Positions 45,447 through 54,577 are shown, counted from the first letter of the stretch. The stretch: DNA of 64,000 nucleotides from Parendozoicomonas callyspongiae (GCF_023502345.1 NZ_JAMFLX010000015.1:1-64000); one strand, 5' to 3'. The notes: generated from the sequence alone by a model not told the origin. A program made the numbers and translations.

Positions 45447-45588
45447 GAATTCAACTTACCATCTTGTTAGAGATGTTATTGGAACTCTCAAAAATAATGA
45501 TTATCCAAACATTAGATAAATAAATGACTTGGCTAAATTTAAGCCAGTCTTGATGACTCAAAATAATATTTTAGAGGAGAATTAAATT

Positions 45589-46509
45589 ATGGACGTTAAT
45601 AATAAGGCCTGTATTAATAAGATAAATTATTTTTTAACAATCGTATTTTTTGTTGTTTCTATTTCGTTTCCACCTGTGGTGACGGCAGAGTCTGAAAAAA
45701 ACACCAATGTAAAATCATTTGATATGGCTGAGAATATAACTGTATATCGATTGATAAAGGTATTAAATCGAGTTGGACGTCAACTTGATTCAAATATTAA
45801 CGCACTTTCTAGTCATTTGGAAAATTTTGATGAGGATTTTATCGATGAAAAAATTAAGGGTGTATCAAAGGCCTTATTTTTTTCTCAGAGAGATGTTGAA
45901 GTGGAAGCAGTCATGGAAGATGGTAGAAAAGTACTCATAAATCTAAAGAAAACCAAAGATGTTATCGATCACTGGACTGATGTTGCGGCCATTCCTGGTA
46001 AAAGTCGTGTGAATTTTATGGGAATACTTGATAAATATCCTAGAGAATTTTCTTCTTACGTATCTAAAAATTTAATCGAGCCAGAGGTGGAGTTATATAG
46101 TTATGATGACGCTCTAACGTTTCTTGCCATGGCTATTGCTACTGGTGAAACCTGGCTGATAATTGAAAAAACAGGAAATATAAACGAATACGGCCAGGTA
46201 ATTGGTTACACTTCTCTTATTGTTCCTTCATATAATGGAGTTTTAGCAAATAGTGTTCATTCAAGTGAACTTCACTGGCATCCTCAAGGCAATGAAGAAT
46301 TCAAATATTATGCTTATTTGAATTCATCCAGTAACGTGCATCGCTATAAAATTATGAGGGATGAATCCACCCCACATCATCTCTTTGGTGTAATAAAAGA
46401 CAGGGTCAGAGGTGGAAGCTTTCGCTCTTCTTACTGTCGTCATGAACGCTGTACTTTCCCAGAAAAGCAAAAAAAACGTGATATAGAGAAATTTGAAACA
46501 GGATTGTAA
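45589..46509 (+). CDS. Secreted protein of unknown function, tandem copy 2
   Basis: 306 residues, a close paralog of copy 1 with the same signal peptide, the same central ALTFLAMAIAT and NINEYGQVIGY regions, and the same C-terminal end (RDIEKFETGL). It differs by scattered substitutions, lacks the 10-residue repeat near residue 50 and has one extra Glu before FKYY. Both copies keep an intact frame, so selection has probably retained them. The SD GAGGAGA lies 7 bases before the ATG. Function is unknown. Confidence 0.8.
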   Translation: MDVNNKACINKINYFLTIVFFVVSISFPPVVTAESEKNTNVKSFDMAENITVYRLIKVLNRVGRQLDSNINALSSHLENFDEDFIDEKIKGVSKALFFSQRDVEVEAVMEDGRKVLINLKKTKDVIDHWTDVAAIPGKSRVNFMGILDKYPREFSSYVSKNLIEPEVELYSYDDALTFLAMAIATGETWLIIEKTGNINEYGQVIGYTSLIVPSYNGVLANSVHSSELHWHPQGNEEFKYYAYLNSSSNVHRYKIMRDESTPHHLFGVIKDRVRGGSFRSSYCRHERCTFPEKQKKRDIEKFETGL

Positions 46510-46581
46510 ACGTTTATTTAATCCTGAATTCCTCAATCAGGAGCTGTATCTTTCCATTTATCAAGAAGCATACAGGAAGAA

Positions 46582-46608
46582 AAGAGGCTGTCTGAGCGAC
46601 AGCCCCTT
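46582..46608. terminator. Hairpin terminator shared by copy 2 and the aminopeptidase gene
   Basis: An 11-bp stem with one A-C mismatch, homologous to the perfect hairpin at 45362-45388, lies between the convergent stops. Confidence 0.7.
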
Positions 46609-46614
46609 GTGCTT

Positions 46615-48417
46615 TTATCCGCGAGTCAGCGGGCTGGTAGCCTGCTCAAGCCATGTCTTATCCTGTTTATTCAGGGAGGGTGCGATTTTTTCAAAGACCT
46701 GGGCATGGTAGTTATTCAGCCACTCGATCTCATCATCACGCATCTGCTCTGCAACCAGAAGACGCTTGTCGAATGGGGTGTAGGTAATAGCTTCCAGCTC
46801 CAGCATGGACGCTGCTGTTCCGGTTACTTCACGGACAACTTCCACGTTTTCCAGGCGAATGCCAAAACCATCTTCCTTATAGAAGCCAGGTTCATTGGTC
46901 ACGCACATGCCGGGTTCCATGGCTCCGCAGTTATTACTTGGGTTAATGCGGGGAGGGAACTCGTGAACAGACAGGAAGTGACCAATACCGTGGCCGGTTC
47001 CGTGGTCGAAGTTGAATCCTTCTTTCCACATTGGCTGACGGGTCACAGTATCAAGTTGTACCCCGGTGGTACCAGGCATAAAGCGGGCGCTGGCCAGGCT
47101 GATATGAGAACGCATAACCAGAGTGACCATACGACGTTCTTCGTCAGTCGCATTGCCAACCTTGATAGTCCGGGTGATATCGGTAGTACCGGATACACCA
47201 TTGGCATTATTGTAGTGACCGCCACTGTCGATCAGGTACATGCCATCAGAACCCAGCTTGCGGCAGTTCTTGGGATCGTGGTTGTAGTGAACGATGGCTG
47301 CGTTGGAACCCAGCGCAGAGATGCTTGGGAAGGATGGAGCAATAAAACCTTCAACACCCTGGCGGAATTCCAGCAGCTTGGCAGCCAGAGTTTCTTCATC
47401 GTTGGGGTTACCAGCTTCTACTTCGCGATCTACCCAGGCCAGGAAGCGGCACATGGCAATACCATCCTGGATATGGGCAGCTTTCATGCCTTCGATCTCT
47501 TTTTCATTTTTGCAGACGCGGGCACGGGCACACAGGTTCATATCTTCAACAACGCTGACACCGGCATCGTGCAGCAGGTTGAACAGGCCTGCATTGGTCT
47601 GGGCCGGATCCAGCTGAATACGTTGATCAGCGCTGATTTTCTCTGGCAGAACAGAGAACAGGGCGGTGATATCGTAAACATTCACACCTTCGCCAGCATG
47701 ATCAGCAAAACCTTCCGGTAGGCGGGCGGTATCAATAAACAGTTCCAGTTCGCCGTTGTTCTTGAACAGGCCAAAGCTCAGTACACTGCGTACATAAGGG
47801 ATATCGCTGCCGCGGATATTGACCAGCCAGTTGGTATCTTCGGGTTGGGTCAGCAGGGTAGCATCAAGCTCTTTTTCCTGAAGACGTTTCGCCAGAAGAT
47901 GACGTTTCTCAACACTGGACTGGCCGGCATTCTGAAACAGTTCGATAGCAGAGGAAGGGGCGGCAGGGCGATCTTCCCAGAACAGATCTACAGGGTTTTC
48001 CTGCAGGCTGACAATTTCAAATCCTTTGCCGGTAAATGCCTTTTCTGCGTTCTTGTACCAGGAGATACCAAACAGGGATGCGTCCACTGCAATACGGGCA
48101 CCGGCTGACAGGTTGTCCATGGTCCAGTTCAGGTGGCAGTCATTGTTGATGTGCAGGTACTGGAAGATATCAGCAGGAACCTGCTGCTTGACCTGAACGG
48201 TGAAACGGCCATCTACAAAAATACCGGCAGTATCCTTGGTGATAACCACCATGCAGTTCTCACCATGAAAACCGCTCAGCCAGGTAACACGGTGAGCATT
48301 TTCCGGTTGATACTCGCCTAGGTGAGGGTCAGCTGTTGGCAGCAGAAAAGCGTCTAGGTTGTTGTCGGCAAGATATTTCCGAATGGCTTCAACACGCTGG
48401 GCTATGGTGGTGCTCAT
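46615..48417 (-). CDS. Aminopeptidase P family Xaa-Pro peptidase (M24B)
   Basis: 600 residues, matching the long, three-domain aminopeptidase P form: two N-terminal creatinase-like domains (MSTTIAQRVEAIRKYLADNN, about 1-20, then AVDASLFGISWYKNAEKAF), and a pita-bread catalytic domain with YLIDSGGHYNNANGVSGTTDITRT split over about 403-426, HGTGHGIGHFLSVHE (about 492-506) and EPGFYKEDGFGIRLENV. These contain the metal-binding Asp, Asp, His, Glu, Glu set. It removes the N-terminal residue from peptides with proline second. Its 3' end was copied into the tandem duplication next door. Confidence 0.93.
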   Translation of the reverse strand: MSTTIAQRVEAIRKYLADNNLDAFLLPTADPHLGEYQPENAHRVTWLSGFHGENCMVVITKDTAGIFVDGRFTVQVKQQVPADIFQYLHINNDCHLNWTMDNLSAGARIAVDASLFGISWYKNAEKAFTGKGFEIVSLQENPVDLFWEDRPAAPSSAIELFQNAGQSSVEKRHLLAKRLQEKELDATLLTQPEDTNWLVNIRGSDIPYVRSVLSFGLFKNNGELELFIDTARLPEGFADHAGEGVNVYDITALFSVLPEKISADQRIQLDPAQTNAGLFNLLHDAGVSVVEDMNLCARARVCKNEKEIEGMKAAHIQDGIAMCRFLAWVDREVEAGNPNDEETLAAKLLEFRQGVEGFIAPSFPSISALGSNAAIVHYNHDPKNCRKLGSDGMYLIDSGGHYNNANGVSGTTDITRTIKVGNATDEERRMVTLVMRSHISLASARFMPGTTGVQLDTVTRQPMWKEGFNFDHGTGHGIGHFLSVHEFPPRINPSNNCGAMEPGMCVTNEPGFYKEDGFGIRLENVEVVREVTGTAASMLELEAITYTPFDKRLLVAEQMRDDEIEWLNNYHAQVFEKIAPSLNKQDKTWLEQATSPLTRG

Positions 48418-48775
48418 ATCATTCCCTTACTGGCGAAACAGATCAGGCTTTAGGTTGATGCTGACAGGATTGCAGATCAGCTCATCAGCCTGATTGTAGA
48501 TGTAGATATATCTAGAAGAACTGGCAGACAATAAAGCAGAGCCGCTAAGAATGGAAATGCCCAGGTCAGCTAATTCAATAACTGGCGAAAAGTTAATAAA
48601 TAACTTTTTAATAACAGTTGTAGGTATCTCTTTACTCTGTCGAAAAGCATCTTTAAAGAAAATTTTCAGCTGTGTTCAAGATGAAATCTAATCGCTTATA
48701 ACTTCACTGAATTGCTGAGGTCTGCGGGAGAAAATATTGGCTTCTCCATTTAGTTATTAGCTTATTCTGTTTTTG
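48418..48775. other. Divergent spacer between aminopeptidase and marR genes
   Basis: About 360 bp, A/T-rich, no supportable gene. It should carry the peptidase promoter (minus) and the upstream part of the marR promoter. The operator palindrome at its right end is listed separately. Confidence 0.4.
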
Positions 48776-48790
48776 GTTGACGCTGTCAAC
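48776..48790. promoter_or_regulatory. Candidate MarR operator 1, upstream of marR
   Basis: GTTGAC-GCT-GTCAAC is a perfect palindrome with 6-bp arms. It contains TTGACG, a good -35 hexamer, with TCTAAT 18 bases further as a possible -10, so a bound repressor would block marR transcription. The same palindrome recurs before gshA. Confidence 0.7.
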
Positions 48791-48837
48791 TAATCTGATG
48801 TCTAATACTATCTGAACAAAATTGCTTAGCCCGGTTT

Positions 48838-49257
48838 ATGGCCCAAGACCTGAAAGAAATCTGTTGCGATCTGCATGAGCTGGCTTTTTATTTCAGCAAT
48901 CTCTGCTGTCATGGCGAGTCCTGTGAAGATTTCTCACTACTGGAATTCAAAGCCCTGCGTTATATCTCCGCACATGAATGCTGTCCTGTGCAGGCCATTG
49001 GCCAATCCCTGCGAATGACCAAAAGTGGTGCAACACGTCTGGTATCGCGCCTGGTAAAGCGCGGGCTGATTGAACGCAAGGTTTGCTGTGAAGATGCCCG
49101 TATTCGCCTGTTAAGCATTACCCCCGCTGGTCGGGAGTGTATGGACTCTGTCGCTCAATTCCAGAGACAGCGTATTGCTTCAATGCTGTCCCGAATGGAA
49201 GGAGTGGACTGCGAGCAGGTTCATACCGTGTTACGTGCTCTGGCCAGAGCCATCTGA
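48838..49257 (+). CDS. Cysteine-rich MarR-family regulator
   Basis: 139 residues with a MarR winged-helix core: LLEFKALRYISAHE, then AIGQSLRMTKSGATRLVSRL (recognition helix, about 53-72), the wing around KRGLIERKVCCEDARIRLLS, and LTPAGRE-like SITPAGRE. It contains 11 cysteines: C9, 10, 23, 24, 29, 48, 49, 83, 84, 101, 125, including four adjacent pairs; ordinary MarR proteins have very few. This suggests thiol oxidation or metal binding as the signal. C83-C84 sit in the wing, where oxidation would affect DNA contact. Two palindromes flank the gene, suggesting control of itself and of gshA onwards. Confidence 0.9.
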   Translation: MAQDLKEICCDLHELAFYFSNLCCHGESCEDFSLLEFKALRYISAHECCPVQAIGQSLRMTKSGATRLVSRLVKRGLIERKVCCEDARIRLLSITPAGRECMDSVAQFQRQRIASMLSRMEGVDCEQVHTVLRALARAI

Positions 49258-49285
49258 CACTTTTTGTGAGTATTTTTTTACCTAT

Positions 49286-49306
49286 ATGGTTGACGGAGTC
49301 AACCAT
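49286..49306. promoter_or_regulatory. Candidate MarR operator 2, upstream of gshA
   Basis: ATGGTTGAC-GGA-GTCAACCAT is a 21-bp palindrome with 9-bp arms whose core matches operator 1. It lies 26 bases before the gshA ATG, positioned to repress transcription of the glutathione cluster. Confidence 0.72.
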
Positions 49307-49332
49307 TTGCAAGAGCCGCAGCTGAAAACATC

Positions 49333-50943
49333 ATGACTTCAGATAGCACTACTCGTCAGGAAGCTGGCATCACACGTCGTCTGCATCAGTTGAAAGGTGA
49401 TGTGTCCTTTTTCTCAGATATACGTCGTGGGATTGAAAAAGAGACAGTTCGCACAGACCAACAGGGCGCGCTGACTCAGAAGGCGCACCCCAAGGCTCTG
49501 GGCTCACCGCTGACTCATCCCCATATCACCACTGACTTTGCCGAAGGGCAGATTGAATTTGTGACACCTGCTTTCAGGCAGAGTTCAGAAGCACTTGGTT
49601 TTCTGCAAAATCTGCATGGCTTTGCAGCCGGTCATATTGCTGATGGTGAGATGCTATGGGGAGCTAGTATGCCACCGGTTCTGCCAGATGAGAGCCAGAT
49701 TAAGCTTGCACACTATGGCAGCTCCAATGCCGGGAAACTGAAGACACTCTATCGAACCGGTCTTGCCAATCGCTATGGCAAAGCCATGCAGACAATCTCC
49801 GGGATTCATTACAACTTCTCTCTGCCAGATAGTTTCTGGGAGGAGCTGCATAAAGCTGAAAATAGCACTCTTTCGTTTGATGATTTCAAATCAGAAGGGT
49901 ATTTCGGGCAGATTCGTAATGTGCTGCGCCATGGCTGGATGATTTCCTATCTGTTTGGCTCTTCACCTGCTGTTGATAAGTCCTTTGTTGCAGGCCGGAA
50001 CCATCATTTGCAAAGTCTGGACAGTGAAACACTTTACCTGCCCTGGGCAACTTCACTACGCATGAGTGATCTGGGTTATACCAGCAGCGCCCAGTCCAGC
50101 CTGAATATCCGTTACAACAGCAGGGAAGAGTATCTGGCTGATCTGCACTACGCCCTCTCTCTGCAAAGTGAGGAGTACAGTCAGCTCGATGCCAGCCAGC
50201 AGATAAACAGCAGTGTGCTGCAGCTGGAAAATGAACTTTATGGCTCTATCCGTCCCAAGCGTATTCATGATTCGCTGCGTCCACTGCATGCCTTGTGTGA
50301 ACAGGGCGTGGAATATATTGAACTGCGCAGTCTGGATATCGATCCCTATCTGCCTCTGGGGCTTGATCAGAACACCAGCCATTTTCTGGATATGTTCCTG
50401 ATTTACTGTGCACTGTCTTCCAGCCCGGATATCAGTGCCCATGAGCAGAGCCTGATTAGCCGCCGTCAGACACTGGTTGCTGAAGAAGGGCGCAGACCGG
50501 GGCTGAAATTACCCATGTGCTCTGGAGATCAAAGTCTGTCCTCCGTCGGTTCGCAGGTTATTGATGAAATGCGTCCTCTGGCTGAACTGCTGGATAAAGC
50601 GAACAGCACAGATGATTTCTCAACAGCACTGGAAGCTCAATCGGAAAAACTACTTAACACTGGATTAACGCCATCTGCACGACTGCTGGCTGACCTTCGT
50701 CAACCACAGCGCAGTTACCGGGATTTGATTATGGAGCTGTCCCGGGAACATATGGGATTATTCAGAAACACCCACATTGACAAAGAATTGCAGGATCGTC
50801 TGGAACAGATGGTTTCAACTTCTATCGCCCGGCAAAAGCAGATTGAAGCTCAGGATTCCATGAGCTTTGAGGAGTTTGTTGCTGCGAAAAACAAAGATAT
50901 CAAATGCTGCTGTGAACATGTTGCAATACAGGAGGCCTGTTAA
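49333..50943 (+). CDS. gshA: Glutamate-cysteine ligase, proteobacterial type
   Basis: 536 residues, the length of E. coli-type GshA. It forms gamma-glutamylcysteine from glutamate, cysteine and ATP, the first and limiting step of glutathione synthesis. Conserved segments include RRGIEKETVR (about 34-43), HPHITTDFAEGQIEFVTP (about 75-92), ISGIHYNFSLP (about 155-165) and YIELRSLDIDPYLPLG. The C-terminus ends in an unusual KCCCEHVAIQEAC segment, a cysteine cluster not expected for catalysis. No clear SD is visible. The last base of its stop codon is the first base of the next ATG, so translation is coupled to the ABC exporter. Confidence 0.96.
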   Translation: MTSDSTTRQEAGITRRLHQLKGDVSFFSDIRRGIEKETVRTDQQGALTQKAHPKALGSPLTHPHITTDFAEGQIEFVTPAFRQSSEALGFLQNLHGFAAGHIADGEMLWGASMPPVLPDESQIKLAHYGSSNAGKLKTLYRTGLANRYGKAMQTISGIHYNFSLPDSFWEELHKAENSTLSFDDFKSEGYFGQIRNVLRHGWMISYLFGSSPAVDKSFVAGRNHHLQSLDSETLYLPWATSLRMSDLGYTSSAQSSLNIRYNSREEYLADLHYALSLQSEEYSQLDASQQINSSVLQLENELYGSIRPKRIHDSLRPLHALCEQGVEYIELRSLDIDPYLPLGLDQNTSHFLDMFLIYCALSSSPDISAHEQSLISRRQTLVAEEGRRPGLKLPMCSGDQSLSSVGSQVIDEMRPLAELLDKANSTDDFSTALEAQSEKLLNTGLTPSARLLADLRQPQRSYRDLIMELSREHMGLFRNTHIDKELQDRLEQMVSTSIARQKQIEAQDSMSFEEFVAAKNKDIKCCCEHVAIQEAC

Positions 50944-52742
50944 TGAGCCTGCTGTGGAAACTGCGGCATTACCTGAAAGAGTACTGGGTGAACTACCTGG
51001 TTGCCTTTATTGGTCTGCAGACCGTGGCCCTGCTGAACCTGACTCCGCCCTGGCTGATTGGCCGGATTGTTGATGAGATCAGCAAGAAAACCCTGACTGC
51101 CAACTTTCTTATCTGGCACCTGACCGCCATAGCTGCAGCGGCTGTTGCCATGTATCTGCTGCGCTGGTTCTGGCGAACCCAGCTATACGGCTCTTCTATT
51201 AATCTGGCCAAAAAAATGCGCAGCGATCTGTTTGCGCATTTCACCCGCTTGTCACCGTCTTTTTATCAGCGTCACAGTACTGGCGATCTGATGGCCCATG
51301 CCACCAATGACCTCAATGCGATTGAGCAGGCGGCTGGTGGCGGCATTATGACCATGGTGGATTCCCTGATCGCTGGCATTACAGTGATGGGGGGAATGAT
51401 ACTGGTGGTGAGTGGCAAGCTGACAATGATGGCCCTGCTGCCATTTCCGCTGCTTGCCTATTTTACCCATGTGTTTGGTGTCAACCTGCATAAACGTTTT
51501 GGGAAGTCTCAGGCCACATTCTCATCCTTGAACGAGGAAGTTCGGGAAACAGTATCCGGAATCCGTGCTGTTCGTGCTCACGGTATTGGTAAACGACAAC
51601 AGAGCCGTTTTAACAAGCTGACCGATGACACTCTCGAAGCCAATATGGCCGTGGCCCGGGTTGATGCCCTGTTCTGGCCGACCATTACCGTTATCTACGG
51701 TATGTCATTTGTGATTACCCTGGGCTATGGCGCCTGGATGATTAGCCAGGGTCAGTTAACTGTAGGTCTGCTGACCAGCTTCACTCTTTACCTGGCCCAG
51801 CTGCTGGGGCCGATGCTGCAGTTTGGCTGGCAGTTTAATGTTTTCCAGCGCGGCAGTGCGTCCTGGGAACGTCTTGAAAAACTGTTTGCCCAGCAGCCTG
51901 ATATTGTTGATGGTGAACAGGAACTGGCGGGAACCAATGCCGGTGATATTCGTTTTGAGGTTAAAGAGTTCTCTTACCCGGAAGCGGATTATGCATCACT
52001 GAAAAATATCAGTTTGAATGTTCCGGCAGGAGGTTTTGTCGGTATAACCGGACGTACCGGTAGTGGCAAGAGTACTCTGCTGAAACTGGTACTGCGGCAC
52101 TTTAATCTTGGCAGTGACTCATCTATCACCCTCGGTAATCATCGGGTTGAAGATCTGACCCTGGAATCCCTGCGCAGACATATTGCCTGGGTTCCGCAGC
52201 AGTCGATGCTGTTCTCCGGCACTATCGCAGAAAATATTGCCTTTGCCTGCCCGGAAGCAACTCAGGAAGAAATTGAACGTGCTGCAGATATGGCTGGAAT
52301 CAAGGAAGAGATTGAAGCCTTCAGGGATGGTTACCAGACCATGCTGGGTGAGAACGGTATCAACCTGTCAGGCGGCCAGAAGCAGCGGGTAAACCTGGCC
52401 CGGGCACTGTTAAGCGATGCCGATATTCTCCTGTTGGATGACCCATTCAGTGCGCTGGATATGAAGACCGAAGCCCGGGTGTTGAAAAACCTGAAGAGGT
52501 TCTACAGCCATAAAACCATCCTGCTGGTGACCCAGCGTCTGCCAGAGCTGGTAGAAGCGGATTGGACAGTCGTGCTGGAGCAGGGTGAGATTATTGAACA
52601 GGGTAACCACAAGGCTCTGCTCAGTCATAACGGCTGGTATGCACGTATCTTCCGGCAACAGAGTCGTCGCAGCGATAAAGAGCAGGACAACACTGAACTG
52701 CTGTCCGGTGTCTCAGCTTCCCTGGCAGGAGGTGCCGCCTGA
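50943..52742 (+). CDS. ABC exporter half-transporter, MdlA-like
   Basis: 599 residues: six membrane helices (about 15-310) then an ATPase domain. Walker A is GRTGSGKST (Lys376), the signature LSGGQKQRVNLARAL, and Walker B LLLDDPFSALD. The catalytic glutamate after the Walker B Asp499 is replaced by Asp500, the hallmark of one degenerate site in heterodimeric exporters. It overlaps gshA by one base and the next ABC gene by one base (TGATG). With its neighbour it should form a heterodimer in the inner membrane. The location between gshA and a glutathione synthetase suggests export of glutathione, gamma-glutamylcysteine or a conjugate, but this is inference. Confidence 0.93.
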   Translation: MSLLWKLRHYLKEYWVNYLVAFIGLQTVALLNLTPPWLIGRIVDEISKKTLTANFLIWHLTAIAAAAVAMYLLRWFWRTQLYGSSINLAKKMRSDLFAHFTRLSPSFYQRHSTGDLMAHATNDLNAIEQAAGGGIMTMVDSLIAGITVMGGMILVVSGKLTMMALLPFPLLAYFTHVFGVNLHKRFGKSQATFSSLNEEVRETVSGIRAVRAHGIGKRQQSRFNKLTDDTLEANMAVARVDALFWPTITVIYGMSFVITLGYGAWMISQGQLTVGLLTSFTLYLAQLLGPMLQFGWQFNVFQRGSASWERLEKLFAQQPDIVDGEQELAGTNAGDIRFEVKEFSYPEADYASLKNISLNVPAGGFVGITGRTGSGKSTLLKLVLRHFNLGSDSSITLGNHRVEDLTLESLRRHIAWVPQQSMLFSGTIAENIAFACPEATQEEIERAADMAGIKEEIEAFRDGYQTMLGENGINLSGGQKQRVNLARALLSDADILLLDDPFSALDMKTEARVLKNLKRFYSHKTILLVTQRLPELVEADWTVVLEQGEIIEQGNHKALLSHNGWYARIFRQQSRRSDKEQDNTELLSGVSASLAGGAA

Positions 52743-54577
52743 TGACCAAGGAAACCATGACACAGGATTCACAACCATCTTCCTTTAAGCGTCTGCTGGG
52801 TTATGCCAGCCCGCATAAACTGCTGTTCTTTAAAGCTATGGGTCTGCTGCTGGTAGCAACGGCAGCAGAGATGACCATTCCATGGCTGATGAAGATCATG
52901 CTGGATGATGTCATTGTTCCCGGGCTTGCTTCTGGTAATCAGGACTGGAAGGTTCTGGGCTTTTTGTGCGCGATGATGCTGGCACTCTATGCGTTCTCGT
53001 CATCCCTGCAGTACCTGCAGGAACTGAGTTTCCAGCAGGGTGCTCTGTCAGTCGTAAACGATATCCGTCGTAAGCTGTTTGGGCACCTGCTGAAGCTGCC
53101 CATTGGCTTCTTTGACAAAATGCCGGTGGGCAAGGTTGTCTCCCGGGTAACAAACGATACTGAAGCCATGCGGGATCTGTTTGTTTCGGTGGTGCCAACA
53201 ATTTTCCAGGGTTCCTTCCGTATCCTGGGAATCTTTATCGCCATTGCGCTGCTTGATTTTCACTTGATGCTGCTCAGCCTGATCCTGATTCCAATCCTGG
53301 TCAGTGTTATGCAGTTGTATCGCAGACTTTCTGCTCCAATCTTTGATGGTGTGCGGGAACATCTCAGTGATATCAATACCCATATCAGTGAATCCCTGCA
53401 GGGCATGCGTTTGATCCAGGCGTTTAATCAGCAGGGTCACAACCGGGAAATCTTTGAGCAGAGCAATGAAGCCTGGCGTCACTTCCGCAGGAAATCTGTC
53501 GGTATGGACAGCCTGCTGTTGGCACCGTTTACCCGTGTGCTGGCTCTGTTTGCCACAGTTATGGTGGTTGGCTGGTTTGGCCGGGCATCCTGGACCAGTG
53601 TTGTTGAGATCGGCACCATTTACGCCTTTATCAATTATCTGGAGCGGTTCTTCGAGCCTTTCCGGCAGCTTTCGATGGAACTGAGCAAGCTGCAGGTTTC
53701 CATGGTTTCTTCTGAACGGGTTTTTGAGGTGCTGGATGAAACGCCCGAACAGGAGATGGAATCCGGTAAAGATGCTCATGTTATCTCACAGGGCAGTCTG
53801 GCATTCCGAAATGTCAGCCTGAGTTACGATGGTAAACATCAGGCTCTGGACGATATCAGCTTTGATGCACCTGCCGGGAAATTCACTGCCATTGTTGGCC
53901 ATAGTGGCAGTGGCAAGAGTTCAATAATCAATCTGCTGATGCGTTTCTATCAGCATCAGAAGGGTGAGATGCTGATTGATGGGCAGTTGTTGTCTGAACT
54001 GCCTGATCATCAGCTACGCGAGATTTTTGGTCTGGTGTTGCAGGAGCCATTTATCTTCAGTGGCAGCCTGAAAGACAATATTGATCTTGCCAACCCTGAT
54101 ATCGGCAGCGATAAGGTTATTGATGCTGCGGAGCAGGTGCAGGCGTCACGCTTTATAGAACGTCTGTCTGATGGTTACGATCATCAGCCCGGTTATAGCG
54201 GACAGTCGCTATCTATTGGCGAACGTCAGCTGCTGGCTTTTGCCCGCACCATGGCCCATGACCCCCGAATTCTTCTGCTGGATGAAGCTACAGCCAATAT
54301 TGACAGTGAAACCGAAACACTGATCAAGCAGGCTTTGCTTAACCTTCGTCATGGCCGTACTACTATTGCCATAGCGCACCGCTTGTCTACTATTCGTGAT
54401 GCTGACCAGATACTGGTTATGGAGCAGGGCAAAGTTGTGCAGCGTGGTACGCACGATGAGCTGATTGCCCAGCCCGGACATTATCTTGATCTCTATCTGG
54501 CACAGAAGATGGAAGAAGAAATCCGTGGCGAAGGTCATCGCGCCAGTGACTCTGATCTGCAGGCAGAAGTCGCTTAA
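52742..54577 (+). CDS. ABC exporter half-transporter, MdlB-like
   Basis: 611 residues with six membrane helices (about 20-320) and an ATPase domain. Walker A is GHSGSGKSS (Lys392), and Walker B LLLDEATANID has the catalytic Glu515. The signature reads LSIGERQLLAFART, changed from LSGGQ. So this subunit supplies the intact Walker B and the partner supplies the intact signature, giving one competent composite ATP site. It starts in the one-base overlap with the previous stop. It is the usual partner of MdlA-type proteins. Confidence 0.93.
   Translation: MTKETMTQDSQPSSFKRLLGYASPHKLLFFKAMGLLLVATAAEMTIPWLMKIMLDDVIVPGLASGNQDWKVLGFLCAMMLALYAFSSSLQYLQELSFQQGALSVVNDIRRKLFGHLLKLPIGFFDKMPVGKVVSRVTNDTEAMRDLFVSVVPTIFQGSFRILGIFIAIALLDFHLMLLSLILIPILVSVMQLYRRLSAPIFDGVREHLSDINTHISESLQGMRLIQAFNQQGHNREIFEQSNEAWRHFRRKSVGMDSLLLAPFTRVLALFATVMVVGWFGRASWTSVVEIGTIYAFINYLERFFEPFRQLSMELSKLQVSMVSSERVFEVLDETPEQEMESGKDAHVISQGSLAFRNVSLSYDGKHQALDDISFDAPAGKFTAIVGHSGSGKSSIINLLMRFYQHQKGEMLIDGQLLSELPDHQLREIFGLVLQEPFIFSGSLKDNIDLANPDIGSDKVIDAAEQVQASRFIERLSDGYDHQPGYSGQSLSIGERQLLAFARTMAHDPRILLLDEATANIDSETETLIKQALLNLRHGRTTIAIAHRLSTIRDADQILVMEQGKVVQRGTHDELIAQPGHYLDLYLAQKMEEEIRGEGHRASDSDLQAEVA

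Larger units (their letters stand above)
45447..46677. repeat. Tandem duplication, unit 2
   Basis: Second unit, starting with the same GAATTCAACTTACCATCTTG and ending inside the 3' end of the intact aminopeptidase gene. The right part therefore represents the ancestral junction between the secreted-protein gene and the peptidase gene. Confidence 0.88.

Noticed and set aside
46609-47721. A long open plus-strand frame (370 codons) opposite the aminopeptidase gene.
   Set aside because: It is the shadow of the peptidase coding strand; the peptidase has clear catalytic motifs and the shadow has none.
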